From Triglochin maritima (lineage: Eukaryota > Streptophyta > Magnoliopsida > Alismatales > Juncaginaceae), in assembly GCA_963682175.1 (NCBI GenBank), contig OY821786.1:28914501-28978500 (forward strand): a stretch of DNA of 64,000 bases. Direction: 5' to 3'. The notes beneath the pieces were generated by a model. The model was not told where the DNA came from. It saw nothing but the letters and a program-made list of their open reading frames with translations, and searched no databases. The position numbers and the translations under genes were made by a program. Below are positions 1-10,229 of the stretch, piece by piece (positions within the stretch are counted from its first letter, which is position 1; each line of letters starts with the position of its first letter).

Positions 1-240
1 AGACTTATTATTGCTACTCGTGAGATTAGGAGTATATGTATGTATGTATGAATAAGTTTAGTCTCGTTATTAGGAGGATAATGATATATGTGCGTAGACT
101 TATTATGGCTACATAAAAGATTGGGCTATGTATGTATATATGAATAAGTTTAGCCTCGTTATTCAGGAGGACTATCGAAAAGTTTCACCTCTTATTCAGG
201 AGGAGCGATATATTTTTATTTATTATTAATTGCACCGCCC
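1..240. repeat. Hairpin-repeat array, left block (probable LTR part of Tat-type element)
   Basis: Short units built on a core CTC-N8/9-GAG recur, several preceded by AGTTTAG. Examples are TACTC/GAGTA at 15-34, CCTC/GAGG at 154-170 and a third unit at 187-203. The same units, in the same orientation, fill 4190-5985 on the other side of the Tat coding region. That spacing would fit left and right LTRs of one minus-strand element cut by the window edge. The LTR assignment is inference; the units themselves are visible. Confidence 0.6.
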
Positions 241-429
241 TTTCGGGTTTTCGCCACAATTGACCCCCACTTGCTATTTCCTACGAGTTGTTTTGGGGTT
301 TAATCGTAGAGGGGTACCCAATTTTGCATGTTGCAAACAACGGGGTTTTAACCTTTTTACCCTTAACACCCTTTAGGGTTTTCGCTAAGTCCGTAGAGTC
401 TCTTTTTTTAACCTTTTTTATATTTTTAT
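241..429 (-). other. Non-coding tail of Tat-type element, downstream of integrase
   Basis: Read on the minus strand, this stretch follows the integrase stop codon near 430. It holds short pyrimidine- and G-rich blocks (CCCTTTCGGGTTTTCGCC, CCCTTTAGGGTTTTCGC) that partly repeat each other. No open frame is convincing. A polypurine tract should lie here, but I could not fix one. Confidence 0.4.
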
Positions 430-1500
430 GAATAATATGGCTTGAGGAATTTTCCATTTAGTGGGGGTATGACCTTTTTCTTTCATGGTCGGTCAAGAGA
501 TATGCCCCATTGTCATATGCTAGCTCAACAATATATGGACCTTTCCATTTCGGATATAGTTTCTTTCCATAACCCTGAGCCATGTAATCTTTGGACATCA
601 CCCAAACAAGTTGTCCCTTCTTGAATGTTTGGGGGTGAACTTTCATATCAAAAGCTCTTTGCATTCGGTCTCTATATAACTCGAGGCTTTGTCGCCGTGC
701 TTTGAGTCTTTTTTCGTCGGCATCTAACAATTCTTCGAGCCTTACTTTGATATTGAGATCATCCGTTAGGCTGGTCATCAACGCTACGCGGAGAGATGAT
801 ATTTTGATTTCTAATGGTAGTACAACTTCTGCCTCATATACCAAGGAATATGGTGTACAACCTGTTGGAGTTTTGTAGGTGGTTTGGTAGGCGCAGAGTG
901 CTTCATATATACGGTCATGTCAATCTTGCTTATTTGACTCTACAGTTTTAGTTATTATAGAACAAAGAGTTTTATTTAAAACTTCTGCCAGCCTATTTGC
1001 AGATGGATTATGTAAGGTAGAATAATTCCAAATAATACCATATTTATTAGCAAAGCGATATACTTTTTGACTTTTGAAATTTGTTCCATTATCGGATTGG
1101 ACTCTATTTGGGACTCCAAATCGATGAATAATATTGTTTGTGAAGAACTTGACCATTGTATCAGCTGTGACTTCGCGAAAACGAACCAATTCTTCCCATC
1201 TAGAGAAGTAATCTGTTGCAACTAGTATGATTTTGTAACCCCAAGATGTAGGAGCGAATAGTCCAACGACATCTATTCCCCACTCCATGAATGGCTAAAA
1301 TGTGATTGTTAGATGCAGCTTAAATGGTGCCATAGGAGATAGATTATCATGTTCATAGAATTTGAGGCATTTCTATGCATATTCTAAGCAATCTTGAGTC
1401 ATACCGGGCCAATAATAACCCATAAATTTAATTCGATGTCGTATTTTCAGTTTGGCTTGATAACCACCATATTCTCCTGAATGAACTTCCTGAAGGATTT
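430..1500 (-). pseudogene. Ty3/Gypsy (Tat-like) integrase, broken
   Basis: Integrase inserts retrotransposon cDNA into the host chromosome. Reading from 1500 leftwards there is a degenerate HHCC zinc-binding segment (EVHSGEYGG, then GYYWPGM, with an in-frame stop before the second cysteine). The catalytic core follows, with WGIDVVG, VATDYFSRW and SDNGTNF, which are two of the three DDE acidic residues and their context. A C-terminal part with KVHPQTFKKGQLVW and WKGPYIV leads to a terminal NGKFLKPYYS and stop at about 430. Frame changes occur near 900 and near 457, so no continuous protein is made. The order after an archaeal-type RNase H fits the Tat lineage. It is a decayed copy. Confidence 0.8.
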
Positions 1501-2237
1501 TTTTATGCTTCGTCCTTCGAGAGACATCGAAGATAGAGTTGTGGTTACTAGGTGCAATTTATAAAGTGTGTCATTTTCAAACATGAATGATGGAATTCGC
1601 CTTTTGAGTTCTATTTGATCGGCTGTATCAACAGGTTGTTGACCATGTTTGAAGAAGTCTGCAAACACCTGCCTCCAATCATCTTCTTGTTCATCATTTA
1701 TGATGAGGACTTCTTCTATTGCCTCATCCTTATGCAGCATCAATTTACTTGGACGAAGACGATGATCTTTTATAATAACTTCCATTTTTCCTTGGGGTGG
1801 AAGAGTCAGACTGGTTGATAACTCTTTAAGAGTATCCGCATGAGAGTTAATGCTTCTTAGAACGTGTGATATTTCCAAATTGTCAAACCTTCTAATCAGA
1901 CGAAGTACCGCATTTGGTATTGTATCAGCTCTTCTTTTTGAACTTCATATACACCGTTAACTTGTTGCACAAGTAGAGAATCACCATATGCTTTAAGAGT
2001 TTTGATGTTAATATCGAGTGCAATTTCTAATCCAACTATTAGAGCTTCATATTCAGCTTTATTATTCGACTTCTCATCGACAAGTGTGCATGAAAAGTGA
2101 ATGATACCGCGTTGTGGAGTGAAGAACACGATTGCGGCCCCAGCTCGAATCACCGGACCATCAACAATGACCTTTGTACAACATGCTCCATTGAAGTAGA
2201 GTTCCCAAACAGCTTCCTTATCAGTTTCAACGATCAT
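1501..2237 (-). pseudogene. Archaeal-type RNase H domain and linker of Tat-type Gypsy pol
   Basis: The piece 1896-2237 reads as a second RNase H: WELYFNGACC where a DGA-type metal-binding start is usual, then KAEYEALIVGLEIAL and YGDSLLVQQVNG, matching the E and D positions of RNase HI folds. The Asp of the first motif appears changed to Asn (FNGA). A linker (1501-1878) with ISHVLRSINSHADTL joins it to integrase; this is the usual 'R..N..AD.L' end of the domain. A conventional RNase H lies just upstream at 2274-2700. Two RNases H in tandem before integrase are a recognised mark of Tat/Ogre-type elements. Frames are broken at about 1880-1896. Confidence 0.75.
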
Positions 2238-2273
2238 TATCTTTTCATTGCATATCTCGGAACATATTCAATG

Positions 2274-2865
2274 TCAATCTCCATCAAAAGAATGGTCCAT
2301 TTGCCAACACGTCCAGCCAAAGTGGGTCGTGTCATTATATATTTTATGGGGTCCACATTTAATGAGTCGGACTTTATGAGCCAACATATAATGACGCATT
2401 TTCTTAGCTGCAAACACCAGAGCTAAGCATATTTTTTCGTTTGCAAAATATCGAAATTCTATACCAGCTAACCTCCTACTCAAATAATATAAAGCCTGCT
2501 CTTTATCATCATCGGTTTTCTGAGCAAGAAACACTCCCAAAGAGCAGTCCTGGGCGATGATATATAGTATGAGCGGCTTGCCTACTTGAAGTGCCCCTAA
2601 TATTAGAGGATTAATGATGTACTTCTTTATATATTCAAAAGCTTTTTGACATTCTTCATCCCTTTCAAACGCTACACCTTTCTTCATGAGACGAGAAAAA
2701 GGCTGACACTTTTCAGACAAAATTACCATGAAGTGTCTTATATGCGCCAAGGGCCCTTGGAGTGACTTGAGTTGTTTCAATTTTTTTTGAGGAGGAAGTT
2801 CTTGGATTGCCATAATTTTTGTTGGCTCAACTCCTATGCCCCATTGCTGGTTTGGAGGAAAGAAA
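2274..2865 (-). pseudogene. Reverse transcriptase C-terminus and RNase H of Tat-type Gypsy pol
   Basis: The frame opens with GVEPTKIMAIQELPPQ, the end of the RT palm/thumb ('gi.v.p.Ki.ai...p'). It continues with LKSLQGPLAHIRHFM and FEYIKKYIINPLIL. The first RNase H follows, with KPLILYIIAQDCSLGVFLAQ, YYLSRRL and KICLALVFAAKKMRHYM. The RT catalytic YxDD block should lie to the right of 2865 but is not recognisable, so the RT is truncated or too diverged. It is separated by one stop from the second RNase H on its left. It probably cannot act. Confidence 0.75.
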
Positions 2866-4189
2866 ATTTTCTATATCTTGGAAAAATAATTCCAATATTG
2901 GTGAAGATTTTGGAGAGGTGGGTATAGCTGATGCACTCTCCCTTGGTTGTGCAAAAAGTACATCATAGGAGTTTGTATGCATGCATTCATTCTTTTGTTG
3001 TTGTATCTTGGATTATCTTTTCGTTTTCTAACTTGAGTCATTTCAAAATTCATAATATTTGACACAGAGTTAGAAAAGACCACCATCAATCATGATAAGA
3101 AAGGAGAGGTAATCACATCCTTCGTCAAACGTAACACCACCATAGGTGCGATCATACCAATGCCACTATAACATACGGACAAGCAACTTCAATCAGTCGC
3201 GTATGATCTGGATTTTGTAGGTATCATCCATTTCAGATTTGGAAGGATTAATACCTGCATCTGTCATCATGTGTGTTCATATCTTGTTCAGGTTATCTAG
3301 GGTGAAGTAGATTTTCCACCATTAGTCATGGACAACGTCGCTTCGCCACCACATGGAGGCAACTTTTCCTTTGCATTTGACTTTTGTCACATTGAATAGA
3401 GTGGTCACCTGATAGTTCGTGTATCAACAACACCATCTCCTTCTTTAGTAACTTGGGATAACCACCCCATATGTTTTCTTCGGTGATAATGTTTTGATAT
3501 TTATCTTGATTATGTATTTTCCTTTTTTAGGACCATCTAGCCATAGTGGTTTACGATCCCGTAATGGTAGCAACAATTGCACCAATGAGCGTCGTCGCTT
3601 TGCAAGTTGTAGATCGATCTTCATCGAAGACAAACATTATAAAGGCGTTCCACACCAATTTTTGCAATTGGAACAATAAGTTAATGTTGGCATTCCAACA
3701 AATTACATGCCAGATCCCAACATCGACCAAAACATTTTAGAAAGAGCAAATGATATCGTCGGAGGATTACAAAGACGTTTTAGTTGTCGCCGTTCTTTTC
3801 AGAAGATGTTAGCCAAAGTCTAGAAAATGAGCAAGCTGTCAATGTCTTTGGGTATGTTGGTGTCCAAGTGGAGGTTTAACATGTAAGCTTTAGTATATCA
3901 TGTATGGTGGTGATGAGATCAGTGTCGTATGGGACCATCTTGCTAGATAATTTAGCTTCTTGTCCAAAGAGATTGAAGCATATCTTCCATCATTCGACAA
4001 GTTTATCTCTAACAAGGAGAGATTATCAAACACTGGTTAGTTTTAATCTTATAACCAAGGCAAACATTTGACTTATATATTCCATACGTGATTTGACGAT
4101 TCATTCCCTTATTTATTTGAATGGGACCGTCGTGTATAGCAATTTTGTTTGTTTGCTTAGGGTTGGTTTGGTGCTTGTCTTTCTCATGA
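2866..4189. other. Unassigned stretch inside Tat-type element
   Basis: This is where protease, gag and the RT palm of a minus-strand Tat element should be. I see only short open frames on either strand (for example 3445-3633 minus), none with a motif I recognise. Base composition is similar to the neighbouring element, so I take it as decayed internal sequence. No other feature is visible. Confidence 0.3.
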
Positions 4190-5985
4190 TCACCAAGATT
4201 TAGTCAGTTTAGCCTCATAACATGGAGAAAATTTATGTACATATTTGGTTATGGAGATAATGATTCTTATATTAGAATATCACCAAATAGTTAGTTTAGC
4301 CTCATAACTAAGAGGGGTTGTATATGTATTTGACTTATCAACGATAATTCTTATATTAGAATATCGTACAAACGGTTAGTTTAGCCTCGTAACCTAGGAG
4401 GGGATTTGTGTATATTTTTTTGATGCTTCAACTTTATCGTGGAGACAATCTGATATTTGTGTGTTTAACCTCATCACAAGGTGGATAGGTATATATGTGT
4501 AGTCTCGTATTTAGGAGACGTTATAAATGATTTATTCTCCCATTTAGGAGAATATTGTAAACAATGTATTTTCCTGTTTAGGAGAATATTACGTATATGT
4601 TTGTTTTGTATCAACTTAGTCTTTATGATGAAGACGGCCGGATTATAGTTAGTTTGGCCTCATAACAAGGAGGAGATTTATATATATGCACCAAAGGTTA
4701 GATTAGTTTAGCCTCATAATCTAGGAGGTATTGTGTAGATATGTATGTTATTTGGACGATTATTCTTTTGGTATCAATATCGTCACGTCTTGGTCAGTTT
4801 AGCCTCGTAACCCGGAGGGATCATATATGGAGTAGTCTCATATTTAGGAGACAGTGTAAACATTTTATTCTCTTGTTCAGGAGAATATTATGTACATATT
4901 TAATCTGGGGGTATAGTTAGTTTAAACTCGTAACAAGGAGGAGTTGTATATGATTTGATTTAGACAATTATTCATATATCATGATGTTTTGGTCAGTTTA
5001 GCCTCGTAACCCGAAGGGGATTTGTATATATGTTTTGGTGCTTCAACTTTATCACGAAGAGAGACTAATATTAGTGAGTTTAACCTCATCACAAGGAGGA
5101 GTTATATATATCCGATTTATCAACGATAATTCTTATATTAGAATATCGTACAAACGATTAGTTTAACCTCGTAACCTAGGAGGTATTGTATATTTGTTTT
5201 GATGCTTCAACTTTATCACGAAGACAACATAATATTAGTGAGTTTAACCTCATCACAGAGTTATATATACGTTTTGGTCTCGTATTTAGGAGACATTGTA
5301 AACAGTTTATTCTCTTGTTTAGGAGAATATTATGTACATATTTAATTTAAACAATTTATTCTTTTGGTACATATATCATAATGATTGGTCAGTACATAAA
5401 TAATTTAAACAATTATATTTTAATATCATCAAATAGTTAGTTTAATCTCATAACTAGAAGAATATTTTATGTATATAATTTGTTAAGTGTCTTGGACAGT
5501 TTAGCCTCGTGACCCAGAGGATTTTGTATAAAAGTTTTATTTTGTATTTGGTTTGTTCATTTGTTTGTTAAATGAAGACTCCATCGCCTGTAAGAGAGAG
5601 GGAACCCAAGATCATGCTTGGCGTGCATCCTCGCCTACGACTAAGGTAGTCCGTATTTTAATTTCTGACCACTTCAACGATAAGATAGAGGGAACCCAAG
5701 ATCAAGTTTGGCGTGCATCCTCTCTTATTATTGGCGTAGTCAATATGTATGTTTTATGTTTGTTTTCGAATTTTTAGGTTGGTTGACATATTTTACAACT
5801 TTAAAGATTTATTTTGCAATTTAGCCACAGTTAGGGGTGGATTTGTTATTTGTCCATTTAAGAGGACTATTTGTATTTTAAGATTGATTTTGTAAATCAA
5901 ATGGTACAACTTGTATATTGTTGTAATTTATCTCACTAACAAGTGAGTTGGTAATTTTGTCCATTTGGGTGGACTATTTGTAATC
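4190..5985. repeat. Array of about 20 covarying hairpin units (right block)
   Basis: Units of the form (A)GTTTAG-CCTC-N8/9-GAGG recur every 50-90 bp. The outer stem pairs vary together: CCTC/GAGG at 4385-4401, GTCTC/GAGAC at 4502-4519 and 4835-4852, ATTCTC/GAGAAT at 4534-4553 and 4867-4886. A second palindromic unit (ATTCT, six bases, AGAAT) appears near 4263, 4342 and 5127. Further right are two GTCC/GGAC units (about 5850 and 5960) and a CTCAC/GTGAG unit (about 5933). The block has no coding potential. It is probably the 5' LTR or leader of the minus-strand Tat element, but I could not set LTR ends. Confidence 0.65.
5576..5718. repeat. Tandem duplication with internal hairpin, two units
   Basis: Two copies share GAGGGAACCCAAGATCA, then TTTGGCG or CTTGGCG, then TGCATCCTC, about 110 bp apart. 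Within each, CCAAG can pair with CTTGG (TTTGG in the second, a G-U pair), and an outer GAGG can pair with CCTC. This makes a nested stem. It lies inside the hairpin-array block. Confidence 0.6.
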
Positions 5986-6762
5986 TTGTGAAAGGTGTTG
6001 GATTGGTTGATTGTTTTCAAAGCATGACCACCATACTTCAATCAGTTATTTGTATAGGGTTTCACATGCAAAATCTCATTACTTGCAATTGCATGGAAAT
6101 TCCTAGTGCCTTGGACGTATAGAGATGCATGTGCATTTATGGCCTTCGTAATTGAATTAAAAAAATAAATTCTTTTAACTCATTTAACACCCACTAGGAT
6201 AACATTGAGTGTAGAAGACCTTGCTATTGAAGACTTATATGAACTAGGTTTGATTTGCGGCAGTCATGGTTTGAACTTGTGCTTAGTCCAATTTTTGTAT
6301 TTGTCATCTAAAATATATCGATCACAATTTTCTATCAGAGTTTTCAGATTCCATATCATGAATCGTACGATACAATTGGATATTCATGTTAAACCCACAT
6401 CTTGAAACCGGACCCTTCAACATCCAACCTCAACATGCTGATTATCCAAATTGGGATCAAATCAATTTCGATTAGTGGTTAGTTTCTTGAAGAGTTATGA
6501 CTTATCTTTTCAAGAGAGGTCTACATATGCACATTTTTTTGGAGTTGAAGCCAAAACCTCACATACTAACGAGTTGGGGCATCATTAATTTCAGGATCAG
6601 AGTTAATTTCAGCCATGTTTGAATTAGAATATAGACGTAATTATGAAGTCATTTTATGTTACTTAAACCCCATAATTAACTGAAGTCATATTTCTCGTAT
6701 ACGAGCATGTATAGGAATCACGTATCGTTCGTGTGAAACTTCTACCTTCCTACTCCATCGTG
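5986..6762. other. Intergenic, nothing recognised
   Basis: AT-rich sequence with one 66-codon open frame at 6205-6405 that has no recognisable motif or codon pattern. I see no element ends, promoters or RNA genes. Confidence 0.4.
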
Positions 6763-6885
6763 GTATATATATATATATGTATATATGTATATATATGTAT
6801 ATGTATGTATATATGTATATGTATGTATATATGTATATGTATGTATATATGTATATGTATGTATATATATATGTATATATATATA
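6763..6885. repeat. TA/ATGT microsatellite, left of MITE
   Basis: A run of TATA/ATGT with an 18 bp higher-order period (ATGTATATATGTATATGT) repeated about four times. It directly abuts the MITE at 6886 and is continued by a (TA)n run at 7093-7126. Confidence 0.9.
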
Positions 6886-7087
6886 CAGGAATTCTCAAGT
6901 GAGCCCAGGGCTTAATCAAACTAAATTAAGCCCCCACAATATCCACTACTCATTTCAAAATGTAAGGTAGATTAAGAAAAAAACGGTTATGCTAATGAAT
7001 GGTGAGATTAACTGTAAATAAGATCCAACGGTGAGATTGTAGGGGGCTTAAACTAAATTTGATGAGCCCTGGGCTCACTAGAGCTTG

Positions 7088-7092
<5 letters not shown>
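6886..7092. mobile_element. MITE with long terminal inverted repeats, inserted in a TA microsatellite
   Basis: The left arm 6886-6940 and right arm 7036-7092 are inverted repeats of about 55 bp. Both hold AGTGAGCCCAGGGCT near the tips and AAGCCCCC followed by ACAAT or TACAAT at the inner ends. The centre is about 95 bp and non-coding. Both sides are TA repeats, so any TA or longer target duplication is hidden. Size, arms and lack of coding fit a MITE. MITE families that prefer TA microsatellites are known in plants. I cannot assign the superfamily safely. Confidence 0.75.

Positions 7093-7126
<34 letters not shown>
7093..7126. repeat. (TA)n microsatellite, right of MITE
   Basis: Pure TA run of about 34 bp immediately after the MITE terminus. 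Confidence 0.9.
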
Positions 7127-7128
<2 letters not shown>

Positions 7129-7220
7129 CAATTATCTCAATGAATGATATCCCATATCCAATCCTAGATATAAGATTGAAACTGAATGGTATCTTTTTTT
7201 TATTTGTCAAAATATAAACA

Positions 7221-7436
7221 ATCAATCCGGATACAATTCCTCAAAAGGAAAGTGACCAGAATAACGTATAGGGGACGATTATCCATATAGAATTTCTTAA
7301 AAGGAAAGTGGCCGGAATAACCGTGTTTGACAACCATCCAGATGCAATTTCTCAAAAGGAAAGTGACCGGAACGATTATGTTTGGGCCGATTATCCGGAT
7401 ACAATTCCGCAAAAGGAAATTGGCCGGAATAACCGT
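7221..7436. repeat. Tandem repeat, four units of about 55 bp
   Basis: Each unit starts with ATCC.GATACAATT or a close variant, then CTCAAAAGGAAAGTG(A/G)CC(G/A)GAA. Starts are near 7226, 7281, 7336 and 7393. The divergence between units (about 15-25 percent by eye) suggests an old array. Open frames across it are shadows of the repeat. Confidence 0.7.
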
Positions 7437-7600
7437 GGAGATTTGACGAAACTGGCAAAGTTATTGTTGGTGCCAATGGTGAATGGTCCCGGCGGTGATG
7501 TTGCCCAGACCATAGTTGTCGGTGTTGCATGTGGACGTATGCGACGTCAGAGTGATCCGGAGAGCTCGAATTGCTGTCGAAGTTGCACGTCCAGAGTTTA

Positions 7601-7849
7601 CGAAGGTGTATGTCCGGAGTTGTCCAAGATGTCGACGTTGGTTTCATTTTGTTGGTGAACGGCGATGTAGACAATGTCGGAGTCTTTAATGTCTTCGTGA
7701 GAAGCGGCGAGGTCGTTTTCATTGGTGGTATGATAGACGCCCAGATCAGTAGTCGTCGAGGTTGAATCGGTGTTGAAGTTGTGGGAGTTGTTGCCGGAGA
7801 TGTGGAGGTCGCCGGTGTTGCCGCGAAAGTCATCGGAATTGCTGTCCGT
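7601..7849 (-). pseudogene. Gene-like open frame remnant, unknown product
   Basis: One minus-strand frame is open for 83 codons between stops at 7850-7852 and 7598-7600 and has no ATG start. Its composition looks like real coding sequence, rich in D, N, S and T (for example DLHISGNNSHNFN and EDIKDSDIVYIAVHQQNET). The other frames are low-complexity P/T/S. A TATA-like element lies 200 bp upstream at 8050-8058. I recognise no domain. It could be the 5' exon of a decayed or captured host gene, or chance. Confidence 0.25.
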
Positions 7850-8049
7850 TTAGCGTGAACGACAACTCCACTTAATCTCGCACCTCTCTTCTACTCACGG
7901 CACCCTCTCTTCTTCTCTCATGTATTTTTTTATGTATCACCCCTCTTCTTTCCACGTAGGCTTGGTGCGTATATGGAGTTTGTATGTTTGTATGGGTTTT
8001 GTATGTTTGTACGGGGTTTTTGTGACCTTTTTATGTTGGGAGTGATGGG

Positions 8050-8058
8050 CTTTTATAG
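8050..8058 (-). promoter_or_regulatory. TATA-box-like element upstream of gene-like remnant
   Basis: CTATAAAAG on the minus strand, followed by a C/A-rich, CT-poor leader-like stretch toward the open frame at 7849. This is a sequence match only. Confidence 0.25.
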
Positions 8059-8760
8059 CGTGGAAGAAAGGATAGGCTTGAGAGGAGGACGTGTGGTAAT
8101 GGATGGTGGGACGTGCATAGTCGTGGGGGTGGGGAACGGTTAGGAGAGGTTGAGATGGGTTTGTGTACGAGTGGTTAGGGCCGAGAAGGAAACCAATCTT
8201 CAACATGATCCTTTTTTTATTAATATTATCCAACATGGTCGTGTATGAAGTTTGAATCAGCTATCATGTATACAGTATACATGCACATGCAGGTTCCCTT
8301 GATTCATTTATTTCGTATTTTGTTTGTTGGTTAAATTTCATTATGCCCCCTCAAGTCATTCTTATTCAATTAGGAGACCATGACTTAGGTATGAAGAACA
8401 TTTGCATGCATATTTAAAAGGAACGTAACCATCACTTCTAATTATGAGGTCATCAGCACTTCTAGGTTCTACTCCCTTCAAGTCAACGAGTCGCCATTTG
8501 TCGATTCGAAAATTCAAATTTATGATTTTTTTTAGAAATCAAAATTTTGATGTCAACAAAATGCCCCCTCAAGAAGATATGATGAATATTGTGAATCATA
8601 ACTTCTTGAGAAAATTACTTCAATTATATCAGGAGTACACGTTTTATGTCGTGTACGTTTAAGGTCATTGATGCCAAAACATGTAAAGTTTGAATTGTAT
8701 TTTGGCTTGTATGTGAGAGTAATGAGTTTTCTCATGTGAGTCATCTCTTTCTACATATCA
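8059..8760. other. Intergenic, nothing recognised
   Basis: AT-rich. The phrase ATGCCCCCTCAAG occurs twice (about 8343 and 8561) in the same orientation. I see no open frame with motifs and no element ends. Confidence 0.35.
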
Positions 8761-10080
8761 ATATCTTACTATCGGATTTTTATACAGGTTCGGCATCCCG
8801 CCTACTTCCTCTCTTGCAAGCTCCGCTCACGTCTTCACTATCAACCTCGTTTTGGGCCGAGATTAAGCATTTTACAAAACAAGCTCCCCAAACACCCTCG
8901 TGAGCTTGACTTTCTTCTCTCACAATCCGAGAGGAACACTTTGGGTTTTCACCAAAGTCCTTGCTTCCTTGAACAACAATGGTGAGTGGAACACACTCTC
9001 TAACTTGAGCACACTTAGCTTAGGATATGGAATTGATACTAAAGTGTGGAAGTTTAGGCTTGGAGAGTAGATTTGAGGATTGGGAGACTTGGAGTTTTCT
9101 CTTAAGTGTATATCACAAATGGAAGTATAAGAGTTGTGTAATTGTGTCATAGGATCACCTATTTATAAGTTCTAACTGAGTTATAGCTGGTGGGACAAGT
9201 TTGGTAAGTGTTTGTGGAAGAAACACAAAATAGCAAATTGCAGGACCCAACACTGAATGAGTTCGGTCGACCGATAGGCAAATTTGAACTCGGCTCGGTC
9301 GGCCGAGGTGCAGTCGGCCGGATCAGGCTATAACTTTGGTACACTTAAGTTATCGGTCGAACACTGAATAGGGTACAGTCGACCGAAAACTAACAGGCAG
9401 TACGGGGTTGACAAACATGATCAAATTCGGTCGACCGAAACATCCACGGTCGACCGAAAACCAACAGGTAGTTTGGGTTTGTCGAGACATCTAAAGTTTG
9501 GTCGACCGAACAAGGTCCTCGGTCGACCGATAGGAAAAAATATTTTAGGGTATATGTAAATAATACGAATACGACCGTTGGTATAAAATGACAATTCAAA
9601 CGGTCGGAAATTTGTGTTGACGCGGTCGACCGAAAAGGTCTGGATGGTCGAACGAAACCGGACAATAAAACACTAATAGGATAATTGATCACTCGGTCGA
9701 CCGAACGTGGTCAGACATTTCTGGTTTTGGTTTGGTGTTTTACTGTCTAAGTTTAGGTGATCTATTAAAGTTCAAATAATATGAAATTTTGTGTTTGATT
9801 TTTATAAGGAACCTAGTGTGTGTTTGAGTAGTTTTTAGCTCAAGTACACTCAATTACACAAAGTTTCTAAGACCCAAAGAAATGCAAATTACATGTCTTC
9901 AAATGAGCTTGATTACATGTCTTGACTTGATTTCCTTTCTTCCTTGAGTCTTGATCACATGTAGAAGTTAGCACAAATCAATGTATATGCAATGCAATAT
10001 GTGTGCTACTCTACATTGATTATAATTAAGATTAGGTTGATTTAATCTTCAAAACATAGATTAAGGCCAAAACACCAACA
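8761..10080 (-). mobile_element. SIRE-like Copia LTR (solo or 5' LTR remnant)
   Basis: On the minus strand it starts TGTTGGTGTTTTGGCC at 10080. This resembles the TGTTGGCTTTTTGGC start of the Copia LTR at 58362. A cluster of TCGGTCGACCGA motifs follows (9263-9705). Next comes TTATAAATAG at about 9160-9168, a likely TATA box, and then a downstream region with GAACCTGTATAAAAATCC near 8780, typical of the end of SIRE-type LTRs. The left end is not fixed; I saw no PBS beyond it and no clear target duplication. No Copia coding sequence follows within 8761-8000. Confidence 0.65.
9263..9705. repeat. Cluster of TCGGTCGACCGA palindromes in LTR
   Basis: At least eight full or one-mismatch copies of CGGTCGACCG occur in 440 bp (9263-9274, then near 9378, 9428, 9449, 9500, 9519, 9622 and 9693). 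The palindrome has a GTCGAC centre. The same motif clusters appear in the Tekay and other Copia LTRs of this window. Confidence 0.85.
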
Positions 10081-10229
10081 TGGAGCTCATACTGGATGAA
10101 TAGGTCATGACTATGGAAGCATACAAATGAGTTTTGAAGAGAAAATTAGGTGTTTGTGTGTGAGGGAGAGAATGAGGATTGAAGAGGAAATGAGGTGGCT
10201 GGAGAAAGGACAAAGGGAAATGGCGAGAT

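Noticed and set aside
6686..6970. Open frames of repeated Y, I and T or C residues on both strands
   Set aside because: They are translations of the TATA/ATGT microsatellite.
6902..7092. Helitron end
   Set aside because: The arms are true inverted repeats at both ends; no CTRR end or Helitron-type hairpin was seen.
7297..7833. 178-codon P/T/S-rich minus-strand frame
   Set aside because: Low complexity, crosses the 55 bp tandem repeat, and a different frame in the same stretch has more protein-like composition.
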